From NCBI GenBank assembly GCA_046328525.1, contig JAXLWK010000003.1, positions 1,364,001 to 1,428,000 of the forward strand: a stretch of 64,000 nt of DNA, read 5' to 3'. The DNA comes from JBDHWG01 sp046328525. GTDB lineage: Bacteria; Chloroflexota; Anaerolineae; Epilineales; JAHCIE01. Both the position numbers and the translations under genes were made by a program. Positions 28,037-36,370 of the stretch are shown here, in pieces. Within the stretch, counting starts at the first letter, position 1. Each line of letters begins with the position of its first letter. The notes beneath the pieces were generated by a model that did not search any database, was not told where the DNA came from, and saw only the letters and a program-made list of their open reading frames with translations.

Positions 28037-29107
28037 TCACTCCCGCGCCAGAACGGTGGCCGGTGTCCAATCGCCCGCCAGGATTTCCGACAGGCGCACC
28101 GGACGCTCCTCCAGGAACGACCGCGTGCCGGCGAGCACAGCGGCGACCGCCCAGCGCCCGTCCTCCCCCGTGACCCGCGGCGACGCGCCGGTCTGGATGC
28201 AGGCCACAAAGCCCTCGATTTCGTGCAGGTATCCCAGGGCGAAGCGCTCCGGCCAGCGGCGGAAGATGGGCGTCACCAGGCCCTGCTCGCGGTCCACGGC
28301 GACGACGACGGCGCGGCCCTTCATCTCGCCAATCTGCATGATGCCCTTCTTGCCGACAATCTCGACCCGAGCGTCGTAGCCATAGTCACACGGGCAGACG
28401 CCGGAGATGCTACCGATGCCACCGGACTCGAACCTGAGATTCGCCAGCATGTTGTCGTAGAAGTGGGCGGCGGTCGCGCCGCGCTCGGCGCCCTTGAAGT
28501 TGGCGACTTCGAGGTAGATGCGCTCGATGTTCGACCCCATGAGCCAGCGCACACAGTCCAGGTCGTGGCTGTTGACCTCGGCCAGCATCCCGTTGGACGT
28601 GTGCAGGTCGTTCGCCCAGGCCGGCGGGAGGCCGGGGCCGTGGGTCAGGGACTTGATGAGCATCGGCTCGCCGATCTCGCCGGCCTGGATGCGCTCGGCC
28701 GCCAGGACAAAATCGGGGTCGAAGCGCCGCATGAAGCCGATCTGCAAGTGGACGCCGTTGTCGCGGCACGCGCCGATGATGTCGTCGCACTCGGCCAGGG
28801 TCATCGCCATCGGCTTTTCGAGGAACACGTGCTTGCCGTAGGAGGCGGCGAGGACGGCAAGGTCGCGGTGGGTGAATGTTGGTGTCGTGATGATGACGGC
28901 GTCGAACTCGGCCTTGTCCAGCGCCTCGTCCAGGGAGGCGAAGCGGCGCTCGATGCCGAACTCGTCGCCGGTCTCGTCGCGGATGCGGGCGACCGGGTCT
29001 ACGAGCGCGGCGACGACGCCGGCGGGGATATAGCGCCGCAAGGTGCCGGAATGGAGCTTGCCGACGCGCCCCGCGCCAACCATGCAGACTCGAACTGGCG
29101 TACTCAT
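28037..29107 (-). CDS. Gfo/Idh/MocA-family oxidoreductase
   Basis: 356 residues. N-terminal Rossmann motif RVCMVGAGRVGKLHSG and the family motif FLEKPMAMTLAECDDI. The C-terminal domain includes GLPPAWANDLHTSNGMLAEV and the SHDLDCVRWLMG substrate region. Members oxidise sugars, inositols or glycosides with a bound NAD(P). The ATG at 29107 gives the expected N-terminus; the frame extends 15 codons upstream without family similarity. It is one of two such enzymes in the block. Confidence 0.88.
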   Translation of the reverse strand: MSTPVRVCMVGAGRVGKLHSGTLRRYIPAGVVAALVDPVARIRDETGDEFGIERRFASLDEALDKAEFDAVIITTPTFTHRDLAVLAASYGKHVFLEKPMAMTLAECDDIIGACRDNGVHLQIGFMRRFDPDFVLAAERIQAGEIGEPMLIKSLTHGPGLPPAWANDLHTSNGMLAEVNSHDLDCVRWLMGSNIERIYLEVANFKGAERGATAAHFYDNMLANLRFESGGIGSISGVCPCDYGYDARVEIVGKKGIMQIGEMKGRAVVVAVDREQGLVTPIFRRWPERFALGYLHEIEGFVACIQTGASPRVTGEDGRWAVAAVLAGTRSFLEERPVRLSEILAGDWTPATVLARE

Positions 29108-29120
29108 CAGATACACTCTC

Positions 29121-30698
29121 CTATACGCTGAAATCTGCCGCCTCAAGCGCATGCCGCGCCATCGCGCTGAAGGTTTCGCTCAAGCGGGCCTCGGCGTCAA
29201 CGTAGCGCGCCGCCAGCGGCCGGTAGACAGCCTGGGTGTCCGGGTGGGGCCGCGTCGGCTCGCCGAGCGGCTGGGCGTGCCGGGCCGCAACTTCGGCCAG
29301 GTCGTCGAAGAGTCCCGCCGCTTTGCCGGCGATCATCGCGCTGCCCCACGTGCCGAATTCCGAGCGCTGGAGGCGCTGGTACGGCAGGCCCAGGACGTTC
29401 GCCTTGATCTCGTTCCAGAGGTCGCTCCGCGCGCCGCCGCCGATGGCGCGGGCCTCGGTGAGCGTCAGGTTGGGTATGGCCTCGCGCAGGATGCCGAGGT
29501 AGTATGCGTACTCGAAGGCGACGCTTTCGAGGATGGCGCGCAGGAAATGGGCCTGGGTATGTCCCCAGGAGAAGCCGAGCCAGGCGCCGCGCATGTCCGG
29601 CTGCGCCGGGCAGATGCGGCCGCCGAGGTGCGGCGAGAAGAGCAGGCCGTCGGCGCCGGGCGGCACGGCGGCTGCCATGTGCAGCATCTCCGCATACGAG
29701 TCGCCCGCGCCCGGCCCAGGCTGGCCCTGGTAGACGTTAAAGAAGTGGTCGCGGAACCAGCGCAGGGCCTGGCCGCCGCCGGCGATGTAGGCCAGCGGAT
29801 GCCAGAGGCCGGGGATGACCGAGCGCATGGTGAGCAGCGCCCGCTGCTTGACATCGGTGACGAAGGTGTCGGTGCAGCCGGCGAGCACCGCCGCCGTGCC
29901 CGCCGTGTCGAACAGCATCCCGGAGCGGACGATGCCCGCGCCGAGCGCGCCGGCCGCCGTGTCGCCGCAGCCGGCGGCGACGAGCGTGCCCGGCGCGAGG
30001 CCGAACTCCCGCGCCGCCGTCTCCGTGACCTCGCCCACCGCGCGCCACGGCTCGACAATCGCGGGCAGCTTGCCCATGTCCACGCCGAGCAGGCCGCACA
30101 ACTCGGCCGACCACGTCCCCTGGCGGGCGTCGCTCAGGCCGGAAAAGTGGATGAAGGTGTAGTCAATAAACGCCTGGTCCGCGCGAAGCCCGGCCATCTT
30201 GCCGGCGACATAGCCCGACGGCATGAGGAACTTGACGATGCGGCCATAGTCGTCGGGACGTTCCTCTTTCCACCACAGAATCTTCGGCCCGTGGTCGCAC
30301 GTCGGCGGGCAGCCGGTCAGCTCTGTCACGAGCGCGGCGTGGTGGCGGTTGAGGTAGTCAATGTAGGGCTGGCAGCGCATGTCGAGCCAGGAGTCGAAGC
30401 GCGTCGCCGGCTCGAAGTCCTCGTCCACCGCCCCGACCCCCGCCATCTGACTATCGAACGCCAGCGCGGCGACCTGGCGCGCGTCTACCCCGCTCGACGC
30501 GATGCACGTCCGCACCGCCTGCGCCGCCGTGCGGTAGAAATCGTTGTTCTCCTGCTCGACGACGCCGGGCCGCGGGTAGTAGATCGGCACCTCGGCCAGC
30601 GCCTCGGCGACCAGCGTGCCATCCGTCGTGTACAGCGCGGCCTTGGTCGCGCTCGTCCCCAGATCAACACCGACGAGGTACTTGTGTTCGGCGCTCAT
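29121..30698 (-). CDS. FGGY-family carbohydrate kinase (xylulokinase-like)
   Basis: 525 residues. N-terminal phosphate site YLVGVDLGTSATKAALYTTD; ATP-site region LVAAGCGDTAAGALGAGIV; C-terminal EARAIGGGARSDLWNEIKAN and LPYQRLQRSEFGTWGSAMIA. FGGY kinases phosphorylate ketoses or polyols such as xylulose, ribulose or erythritol; overall layout is closest to xylulokinase. AGAGGAT lies before the ATG at 30698. It would commit the sugar to central metabolism. Confidence 0.9.
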   Translation of the reverse strand: MSAEHKYLVGVDLGTSATKAALYTTDGTLVAEALAEVPIYYPRPGVVEQENNDFYRTAAQAVRTCIASSGVDARQVAALAFDSQMAGVGAVDEDFEPATRFDSWLDMRCQPYIDYLNRHHAALVTELTGCPPTCDHGPKILWWKEERPDDYGRIVKFLMPSGYVAGKMAGLRADQAFIDYTFIHFSGLSDARQGTWSAELCGLLGVDMGKLPAIVEPWRAVGEVTETAAREFGLAPGTLVAAGCGDTAAGALGAGIVRSGMLFDTAGTAAVLAGCTDTFVTDVKQRALLTMRSVIPGLWHPLAYIAGGGQALRWFRDHFFNVYQGQPGPGAGDSYAEMLHMAAAVPPGADGLLFSPHLGGRICPAQPDMRGAWLGFSWGHTQAHFLRAILESVAFEYAYYLGILREAIPNLTLTEARAIGGGARSDLWNEIKANVLGLPYQRLQRSEFGTWGSAMIAGKAAGLFDDLAEVAARHAQPLGEPTRPHPDTQAVYRPLAARYVDAEARLSETFSAMARHALEAADFSV

Positions 30699-30765
30699 GG
30701 CATCCTCTGTGGCCTGTCGCCAGGCATGACGAGAGACCTCCGCGCCCGCCTGGAGCGCAGCCAGC

Positions 30766-30900
30766 GCCTGGCACTCAAGTGCCAGGCTAAGCGGACGAAG
30801 CCCACTCAAGTGGGCTGCCGTCTTTGGATGTGCGGGGCGGACCGCCCGTGCTGCCCTTCAGCAGACCGCGCCCTCTCCGCCACCGACCCGCGTCGGTGGC
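30766..30900. repeat. Array of four different hairpins in one spacer
   Basis: In order: GCCTGGCACT-CA-AGTGCCAGGC (30766-30787), AGCCCACT-CA-AGTGGGCT (30799-30816), GGGCGG-A-CCGCCC (30835-30847) and GCCACCGAC-CCGC-GTCGGTGGC (30879-30900). The spacer separates the FGGY kinase from the TIM-barrel gene upstream of it and contains no gene. Such stems in a polycistronic RNA would block degradation or transcription. Confidence 0.75.
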
Positions 30901-30936
30901 GACGGCAAGCGACTGCGCGGCCCGAGCGGACCTTCA

Positions 30937-31025
30937 TGGCGGAAAGGGCGCGGAAGGCGCGAAAGGCAACTCTCACGTTAGAGCTTTCGCGTCTTTCGCG
31001 GACTTTCGTGTCCTTCGTGGTCCGA
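30937..31025. repeat. TTTCGCGTCTTTCGCGG-type repeat, copy 1
   Basis: An imperfect inverted repeat: a purine-rich left arm (GGCGGAAAGGGCGCGGAAGG region) and a pyrimidine-rich right arm (CTTTCGCGTCTTTCGCGG, then ACTTTCGTGTCCTTCGTGG). The right arm recurs at 55.9 and 57.9 kb. Confidence 0.75.
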
Positions 31026-31052
31026 AGGCTCTCGACTGCAATACCGCGCGGC

Positions 31053-31916
31053 TTAGGCGTCGGCCAACTGGGTCTCGCCTGTCCCCTGCAGGAGCCTGGA
31101 GAGATACTCGAAGCTGCGGATAGCGTCGGGCACGTTGCCACATTCGACGCTGAAGACGATGTCGCGGTCTACGGCCACGGGCTTCACGATCTCGATGACC
31201 CGCGCCCAGTCCACGACACCGTCACCGCAGGCGCAGCCGACGGGCGTTCCCGTCACCTTGCCGCGCTCGGCCTCGCCCTGGGCGAAGCTGATGTCCTTGG
31301 CGTGCAGGTGCACCAGGCGGTCGCGCACGTGCGCCAGCCACTCATACGGGTCGGAGCCGCCGGCGAGGTAGCTGTTGCCCGTATCGTAGTTGATGCCGAT
31401 GGCCGGCGAGGCGGCCAGGTTGTAGATGCTGTCCAGCCCTTCCGGCGTCTTGCTGTACTGCTGGTGCGGCTCCAGGCCGATCTTGATGCCGTGGCGCTCG
31501 GCGACAAAGGCCGCCTCCTGGAGCGTGTAGGTCATCAGGGTGTAGTCCATCTCTTTGGAGGTCCACCGGGGCTTCGGCCCCTCGTCGGTGTTGACGACCG
31601 GCGCGCCGGCATCCGCGCCCCAGCGGATCGCCATCTTGAGATACTCGACGCTGATTTCTGGCTTGCACAGCGGCGTGTGGGACGACAGCCCCGACAGCTT
31701 GATGCCGTAGCCGGCGCACAGGTCGCGCACCCACAACGGGTCGTCATACATCGAAACCGAGTGGAAGTAGCGCGCCTCGCTGAGAAGCTCGCGGCCGATG
31801 TGTACCATCGGCTCGATATACTCGTAGCCAATCTCCGCCGCCTTCGCCACGCCCCACTCGAAGCTCTGGTCGTGGTGGCGGACGAACTCCATGTTGACGC
31901 CAAGTTTGATCGCCAT
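31053..31916 (-). CDS. Sugar phosphate isomerase/epimerase-like TIM barrel
   Basis: 287 residues, xylose-isomerase-like family. Metal ligands: Glu in KIGLEPHQQYSKTPEG, Asp in GINYDTGNSYLAGGSDPYEW, His in LVHLHAKDISFAQGEAE and Glu in IVFSVECGNVPDAI. The His-Ala-Lys-Asp signature is shared by IolE/IolI-like and 3-keto-glycoside-processing enzymes. It lies 19 nt after the next TIM-barrel gene upstream and is probably co-translated. The substrate is unknown. Confidence 0.85.
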   Translation of the reverse strand: MAIKLGVNMEFVRHHDQSFEWGVAKAAEIGYEYIEPMVHIGRELLSEARYFHSVSMYDDPLWVRDLCAGYGIKLSGLSSHTPLCKPEISVEYLKMAIRWGADAGAPVVNTDEGPKPRWTSKEMDYTLMTYTLQEAAFVAERHGIKIGLEPHQQYSKTPEGLDSIYNLAASPAIGINYDTGNSYLAGGSDPYEWLAHVRDRLVHLHAKDISFAQGEAERGKVTGTPVGCACGDGVVDWARVIEIVKPVAVDRDIVFSVECGNVPDAIRSFEYLSRLLQGTGETQLADA

Positions 31917-31935
31917 GCTCTGTTGTCTCCTAGCC

Positions 31936-32829
31936 CTAGGCGATGATCTGCGGGGCGCGGGCCGCGAGGCGGTTGTTGGCGTCGGCGACGATCTCCCGCA
32001 CCCACGCCAGGCTCTTCTCGATCATCGGGCCGCCTTCGCCCTCGCACTCGATGCTGACGACGCCGTCGTACCCGATGTCCACCAGGATATCGAAGCACTT
32101 TTTGATGTTGTCCACGTTCACGCCGTCGCCGATGGCTGTGTTGCTCACGGCGATGCCCGTCAATTCGCCGCGCATGGCGGCAGCCAGGGACGCGCTGACG
32201 TCCTTGACGTGGACGTGGCTCACGCGGTCCTTGAAGCGTTCGAGAAATGCGACGGGGTCCTGGCCGGCGATGAAGGTGTTACCCGTGTCCATGTTCATGC
32301 GCAGGTAGGGCGTGTCGTAGAAGTCGAGCATTCGGCTCATGAACTCCGGCTTCGTGGTGTAGTAGCCGTGCGGCTCGATGTTGATGGTCATGTCGTAGCG
32401 CGCCGCGGCCTCCAGCACCTCGCCGTAGATGCGCTTCATGCGCTCCATCGCCTCTTCGTCGCTCATGCCCTCCGGCGCGTACTTGTGATCGGTGGTGTCC
32501 AGGCGCTTGCAGCCGACGAGGTAGGCCCAGCGCATCGAGTTCAGAATGTATGGCACGCCGACCGACGCCCCATTCGGCAGCGAGATCGGGTAAGCCGCGT
32601 CGAGCTGCGAGAACTGGACGCCGTAGCCGGCCATCTTGTCGCGCAGCGCGAGCGGATCCTCCCAGAGGGCGACGTGCGGCTGGTAGCCGAGGCCGTGAAT
32701 CCAGCTCACGCCGTCAATCGTGCCGCACTCGATGTAACGCACATCGTTGCGCTGCGCCCACGCCAGGCACTGCTCGAAGCTCCAGTAGGCGCTGTTGAAC
32801 GCATCCGTGTGAAATCCAATTTCGATCAT
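31936..32829 (-). CDS. Sugar phosphate isomerase/epimerase-like TIM barrel
   Basis: 297 residues from the ATG at 32829 (MIEIGFHTDAFNSAYWSFEQ). Metal ligands: Glu in MTINIEPHGYYTT, Asp in RMNMDTGNTFIAGQDPVAFL, His in VSHVHVKDVSASLA and Glu in GVVSIECEGEGGP. It resembles the adjacent 31.1-kb protein in ligand pattern but differs in N-terminal sequence, so the two probably act on related substrates or successive steps. It directly follows the transporter genes. Confidence 0.85.
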   Translation of the reverse strand: MIEIGFHTDAFNSAYWSFEQCLAWAQRNDVRYIECGTIDGVSWIHGLGYQPHVALWEDPLALRDKMAGYGVQFSQLDAAYPISLPNGASVGVPYILNSMRWAYLVGCKRLDTTDHKYAPEGMSDEEAMERMKRIYGEVLEAAARYDMTINIEPHGYYTTKPEFMSRMLDFYDTPYLRMNMDTGNTFIAGQDPVAFLERFKDRVSHVHVKDVSASLAAAMRGELTGIAVSNTAIGDGVNVDNIKKCFDILVDIGYDGVVSIECEGEGGPMIEKSLAWVREIVADANNRLAARAPQIIA

Positions 32830-32920
32830 TGGCTTTGTTCCCTCCCAGGCCCCTTCTGCCTGCTCCGGCTGGCGACGCGACAAGCGCGCCGCCAGCCGGG
32901 ACCAGAGACAGTGTGTTGCG

Positions 32921-34222
32921 CTACTTGCCGCCCCACGCCGCTGGGTAGTTCGGCATATTCTCGCATCCGCACATGGCGTAGTGCAGCGGCGGCATGTTGG
33001 GCTGGACGTACTTCGCCAGGTTCTCCTGGGTGATCGTCGGCTGCGGCAGGGTCCAGGTGCCCGGAACCTGCTGGCCGTTCAGGATGCGCATGGCAGCGAT
33101 GATCGGCGTTCGCCACTGGAACGTCGGGTAGGTCGGGGACACCGCCGTCATCTTGGAGGACTGCCACTTGTTGAGGAAGTCCTGCTGGTCCTCACCGTTC
33201 ATGATCGGGGGCTTGATACCGCGGTCCTCGAAGGCCTCGATTGCCGCCACAGATGTCGCGCCCGCGTCCATCCACACCGCGTCAATCTTCTTGTACTTGT
33301 CGAGGTAGTCCGACACGATGGACTTCACCTTGGCGTTGTCGCCATCGGTGAACTCGACACCGACGACCTTCACGTTGGGGTTCTTCTCGAAGACCTGCTT
33401 GGCGGCCGCCCAGCGGGTCTCCAGCACGTCTACACCGGGGAGGATGCGCAGCGCCAGCACATTGCCGCCGTTGGGCAGGTTGTCGCTGATGAACTTCGCG
33501 CCCGTGTAGCCGAACCCGTAGCCGCCGATGGGGCTGATGAAGCTGACCGGACAGCCGGTGAACACGCCGCGGTCGAAGACGACCACCGGCAGCTTCTCGC
33601 ACGCCTTCTCCACAGCCGGGGTCAGGGCGGCGGTCGTGTTGGGCGAGACGATGAGCAGATCGCACTTGCCGCTGGCGACCAGGTCGGCGATGTCGGCGAT
33701 TTGCTTCTCATCCTTGCCGCCGGCGTCCACGTGGATCAGCTCCTTGATCTCGGGGTGGAGCTTCACTTCCTCCTGCATCGTCTTGTAGCCGACGACACGC
33801 CACGGGTTGTTGACGCCCGCGTTGGAGAAGCAGAGGGTGTACGGGCCGGGCTTCTTGAACTTGGCGGTGTCCACCATCTTCGGCTCGAGCATCTGCTCCC
33901 AGGGCTTGTCCGCCGGCCCTTCGGGCTTCACGCCCAGCAACCGAACCTGGCGATCCAGGTCCTGTTGGTTGAAGAACTCACTCTTGACCTTGGCGGCATC
34001 GCTCGCCAGGCCGCTTGGCGCGTTCGACGCCGGCGCTTGCGCGGCGGGGGCGGCGGGCGCCGCCGTCGGCTGCGCCGGCGCGGCGGGCTGTTGCGCCGCC
34101 GGCTGGCTGGCGGTGGGAGCGGCGGGCTGCGCCGCGCACGCGGCGGCGGCCAGCATGACAACGGCCAGCATCAGGGCCAGGCCCACGAACAGCCTTGTTC
34201 GGTTCGAGCGTATGTTCGACAT
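32921..34222 (-). CDS. Sugar ABC transporter substrate-binding lipoprotein (RbsB type)
   Basis: 433 residues from the ATG at 34222 (GAGGAG upstream). The N-terminus is a signal peptide ending in a probable lipobox (LAVVMLAAAACAAQP), followed by an Ala/Pro/Gln-rich linker of about 50 residues, which would tether the protein to the membrane. The mature part is a type 1 periplasmic-binding fold: YTLCFSNAGVNNPWRVVGYK, HVDAGGKDEKQIADIADLVA and LLIVSPNTTAALTPAVEKAC. It captures the block's substrate. The linker is longer than usual. Confidence 0.9.
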   Translation of the reverse strand: MSNIRSNRTRLFVGLALMLAVVMLAAAACAAQPAAPTASQPAAQQPAAPAQPTAAPAAPAAQAPASNAPSGLASDAAKVKSEFFNQQDLDRQVRLLGVKPEGPADKPWEQMLEPKMVDTAKFKKPGPYTLCFSNAGVNNPWRVVGYKTMQEEVKLHPEIKELIHVDAGGKDEKQIADIADLVASGKCDLLIVSPNTTAALTPAVEKACEKLPVVVFDRGVFTGCPVSFISPIGGYGFGYTGAKFISDNLPNGGNVLALRILPGVDVLETRWAAAKQVFEKNPNVKVVGVEFTDGDNAKVKSIVSDYLDKYKKIDAVWMDAGATSVAAIEAFEDRGIKPPIMNGEDQQDFLNKWQSSKMTAVSPTYPTFQWRTPIIAAMRILNGQQVPGTWTLPQPTITQENLAKYVQPNMPPLHYAMCGCENMPNYPAAWGGK

Positions 34223-34335
34223 GCGCTTCTTCTCCTCTTTCATAGGGGTAGGTGTTTTGGGTTGACAGATCTCGGAAGACGGCAAGGGTACGGTGCGACG
34301 GCCTCCTTTCGTGAGCCTCAAACGGGACGTTCGCG

Positions 34336-35334
34336 CTACTTTCGAGTTCGCGTACCTATCGCCGCGTAGGCGACGGCTGCAATGATGATGATGCCTTGCA
34401 CAGCGTCGCGCAGTGGCTTTGGCAGACCCAGCAGGTTCAGCAGGGTGAACAGCGCCTCGAGCGCCACGGCGCCGGCGATCGCGCGGGGTACAGACCCCTT
34501 CCCGCCCAGCAGGGCCGCGCCGCCAAGCACGCACGCGGAGATGGCTTGCAGCTCCAGCCCCAGGCCGGCGTCAATCGTGACGCCGCCGAACCCGCCGAGG
34601 AGCACGCCGCCGATGACGGCGCACACCGCCGAGACGACGAAGGTCAGCACGCGGACGCGCGCCACGCGCACCCCCGACAGGCGGGACGCCCTGGGGTTGT
34701 CACCAATCGCCAGGAAATCGCGGCCCAGCACCGTCTGGTGGAAGAGGTAGCCGGCGATCAGGCCGATGCCGATCAGGATCAGGACGGCGTATGGCACGCG
34801 GTCCAGGAACGGCACGGCCTCGATGAACCCACGGCCAAACATCCTGAAGTTGTCCGGGAAGTATCCGCGCGGCGCGCCGCCAGAGATGTAGAGGCCGAAG
34901 CCACGGATGAGCAATAGCATTCCGAGCGTGGCGATGAGCGACGGAACCTTGAGGAAGGTCACCACAAAGCCGTTGACCAGCCCGACCAGGGCGCCGAAAG
35001 CGAGCAGGACGAGCAGGACCCACCAGGTGTTGTTCGGGTCGTTGTTGAGCCAGAGCGCGCTGGCGATGACGGTGAACGACACCACCGAGCCAGCCGACAG
35101 GTCGAAGCCACCGCCGACGATGACGAACAGCTCGCCGACGGTGACGACAATGAGCGGCGCCGCGCGGCGGAACAGGTTGAGGAAGCCAGCCGGCTCGAGG
35201 AACTGCGGGTTGAGCAGGCCGATGGCAATGAACAGCAGAATGACGACGACGTAGATGGGCGCGATACCGAACCGCCGCCAGATGGCTTTCTGCTCGCCGC
35301 GCGGCTCACCGACAGCCGTTGGTGATGTTGACAT
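34336..35334 (-). CDS. Sugar ABC transporter permease (RbsC type) 1
   Basis: 332 residues with about eight to ten hydrophobic segments. The family signatures are GGGFDLSAGSVVSFTVIASA and LGGFGGVTIDAGLGLELQAI, and the conserved GGAALLGGKGSVPRAIAGA. It forms the membrane channel with the second permease. It is nine nucleotides downstream of the other permease gene. Confidence 0.9.
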   Translation of the reverse strand: MSTSPTAVGEPRGEQKAIWRRFGIAPIYVVVILLFIAIGLLNPQFLEPAGFLNLFRRAAPLIVVTVGELFVIVGGGFDLSAGSVVSFTVIASALWLNNDPNNTWWVLLVLLAFGALVGLVNGFVVTFLKVPSLIATLGMLLLIRGFGLYISGGAPRGYFPDNFRMFGRGFIEAVPFLDRVPYAVLILIGIGLIAGYLFHQTVLGRDFLAIGDNPRASRLSGVRVARVRVLTFVVSAVCAVIGGVLLGGFGGVTIDAGLGLELQAISACVLGGAALLGGKGSVPRAIAGAVALEALFTLLNLLGLPKPLRDAVQGIIIIAAVAYAAIGTRTRK

Positions 35335-35343
35335 GGTCGCCCC

Positions 35344-36333
35344 CTACGCCGGTTCGCGTCGCGAGCGCAGCGTGTAGCTCGCCACTGCCAGGATGATGAT
35401 GGCGCCGCGCAGGACGAGTTTGAGGAACGCATCCACCTGGAGCTGGTTGAACATCGTGTCCAGCACGCCGAAGATGAGGACACCGGCCAGCGTTCCCAGC
35501 ATAGCGCCGCGCCCGCCGGAGATCGCTGTGCCGCCCACGACCACCGCCGCAATGGATTCCAGATCGTAGACCCCATCTGGTCCGACCCAGGGCGCGCCGG
35601 AGCGGAGGCGGCTGACCACGAACAGGCCGGTGAGGACGGCGGTGATGCTACAGAGGATGTGGGCGACGATTAGCGTCCGGTCGGTGCGCAGGCCGGACAA
35701 GCGCGCGACCTCGCGGTTGCCGCCGACCGCGTACAACTGCGCGCCGAACCTGGTCTTCGCCAGGATGAACGCGCCGATGGCGTACACGGCCACAAGAATG
35801 ATGACGGAGGCGGGGACAGGCCCTATCTGCCCATAGCCGAACCACTGAAAGCTCCTCGGCACGGCCCCGGCGAAGTTCTCGAAGCTCGCGTTCAGCAGCC
35901 CCTTGAGCACCAGCCCGACGCCGAGCGTGGCGATGAGGGCGTTTACCTGGAGCTTGGTGATGATGAGACCGTTGATCAGGCCGACAACGACGCCAATCAC
36001 AAGAACCACCAGGATCGCCTGCGGCACGCGCGATTCGTCGCCCTGCATCATGAAAGAGGCCATCACCGCCGTCACGCTGACCATGTACGCGACGGACAGG
36101 TCAATCGAGCCGCCAATCATGACGAACGTCTGCCCCACCGCCACGATGCCCAGCGCTACCGAGCGCACGAGCATGTTGGCGAAGATTTCGCCCGACGAGA
36201 GAATCTGGCCGTGGGCGAACAGCAGGTCCAGGATGACCGCCAGCGCGAGGACAACGGCGAGAATCCAGTAGACCGGCGGCACTTTGTCGAGCCGCAGACG
36301 CTCGCGCACATTGGGTACGGTAGCAGTTGCCAT
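35344..36333 (-). CDS. Sugar ABC transporter permease (RbsC type) 2
   Basis: 329 residues from the ATG at 36333. Same family as its neighbour: MIGGSIDLSVAYMVSVTAV and VVVGGTAISGGRGAMLGTLA. Multi-pass hydrophobic segments throughout. Two different permease genes imply a heterodimeric channel, unlike the homodimeric RbsC of the ribose system. Confidence 0.9.
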   Translation of the reverse strand: MATATVPNVRERLRLDKVPPVYWILAVVLALAVILDLLFAHGQILSSGEIFANMLVRSVALGIVAVGQTFVMIGGSIDLSVAYMVSVTAVMASFMMQGDESRVPQAILVVLVIGVVVGLINGLIITKLQVNALIATLGVGLVLKGLLNASFENFAGAVPRSFQWFGYGQIGPVPASVIILVAVYAIGAFILAKTRFGAQLYAVGGNREVARLSGLRTDRTLIVAHILCSITAVLTGLFVVSRLRSGAPWVGPDGVYDLESIAAVVVGGTAISGGRGAMLGTLAGVLIFGVLDTMFNQLQVDAFLKLVLRGAIIILAVASYTLRSRREPA

Positions 36334-36370
36334 GTCGAAGCCCTCAGTATCCTTCTCAGCCGAAACAGAC

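Noticed and set aside
30766..30900. CRISPR-like array
   Set aside because: The hairpins differ in sequence, are not regularly spaced and are not direct repeats. No cas gene is in the window.
29043..31946. A 967-codon plus-strand open frame across the kinase spacer
   Set aside because: It runs antisense to the kinase and a TIM-barrel gene and through the repeats; the composition is not protein-like.
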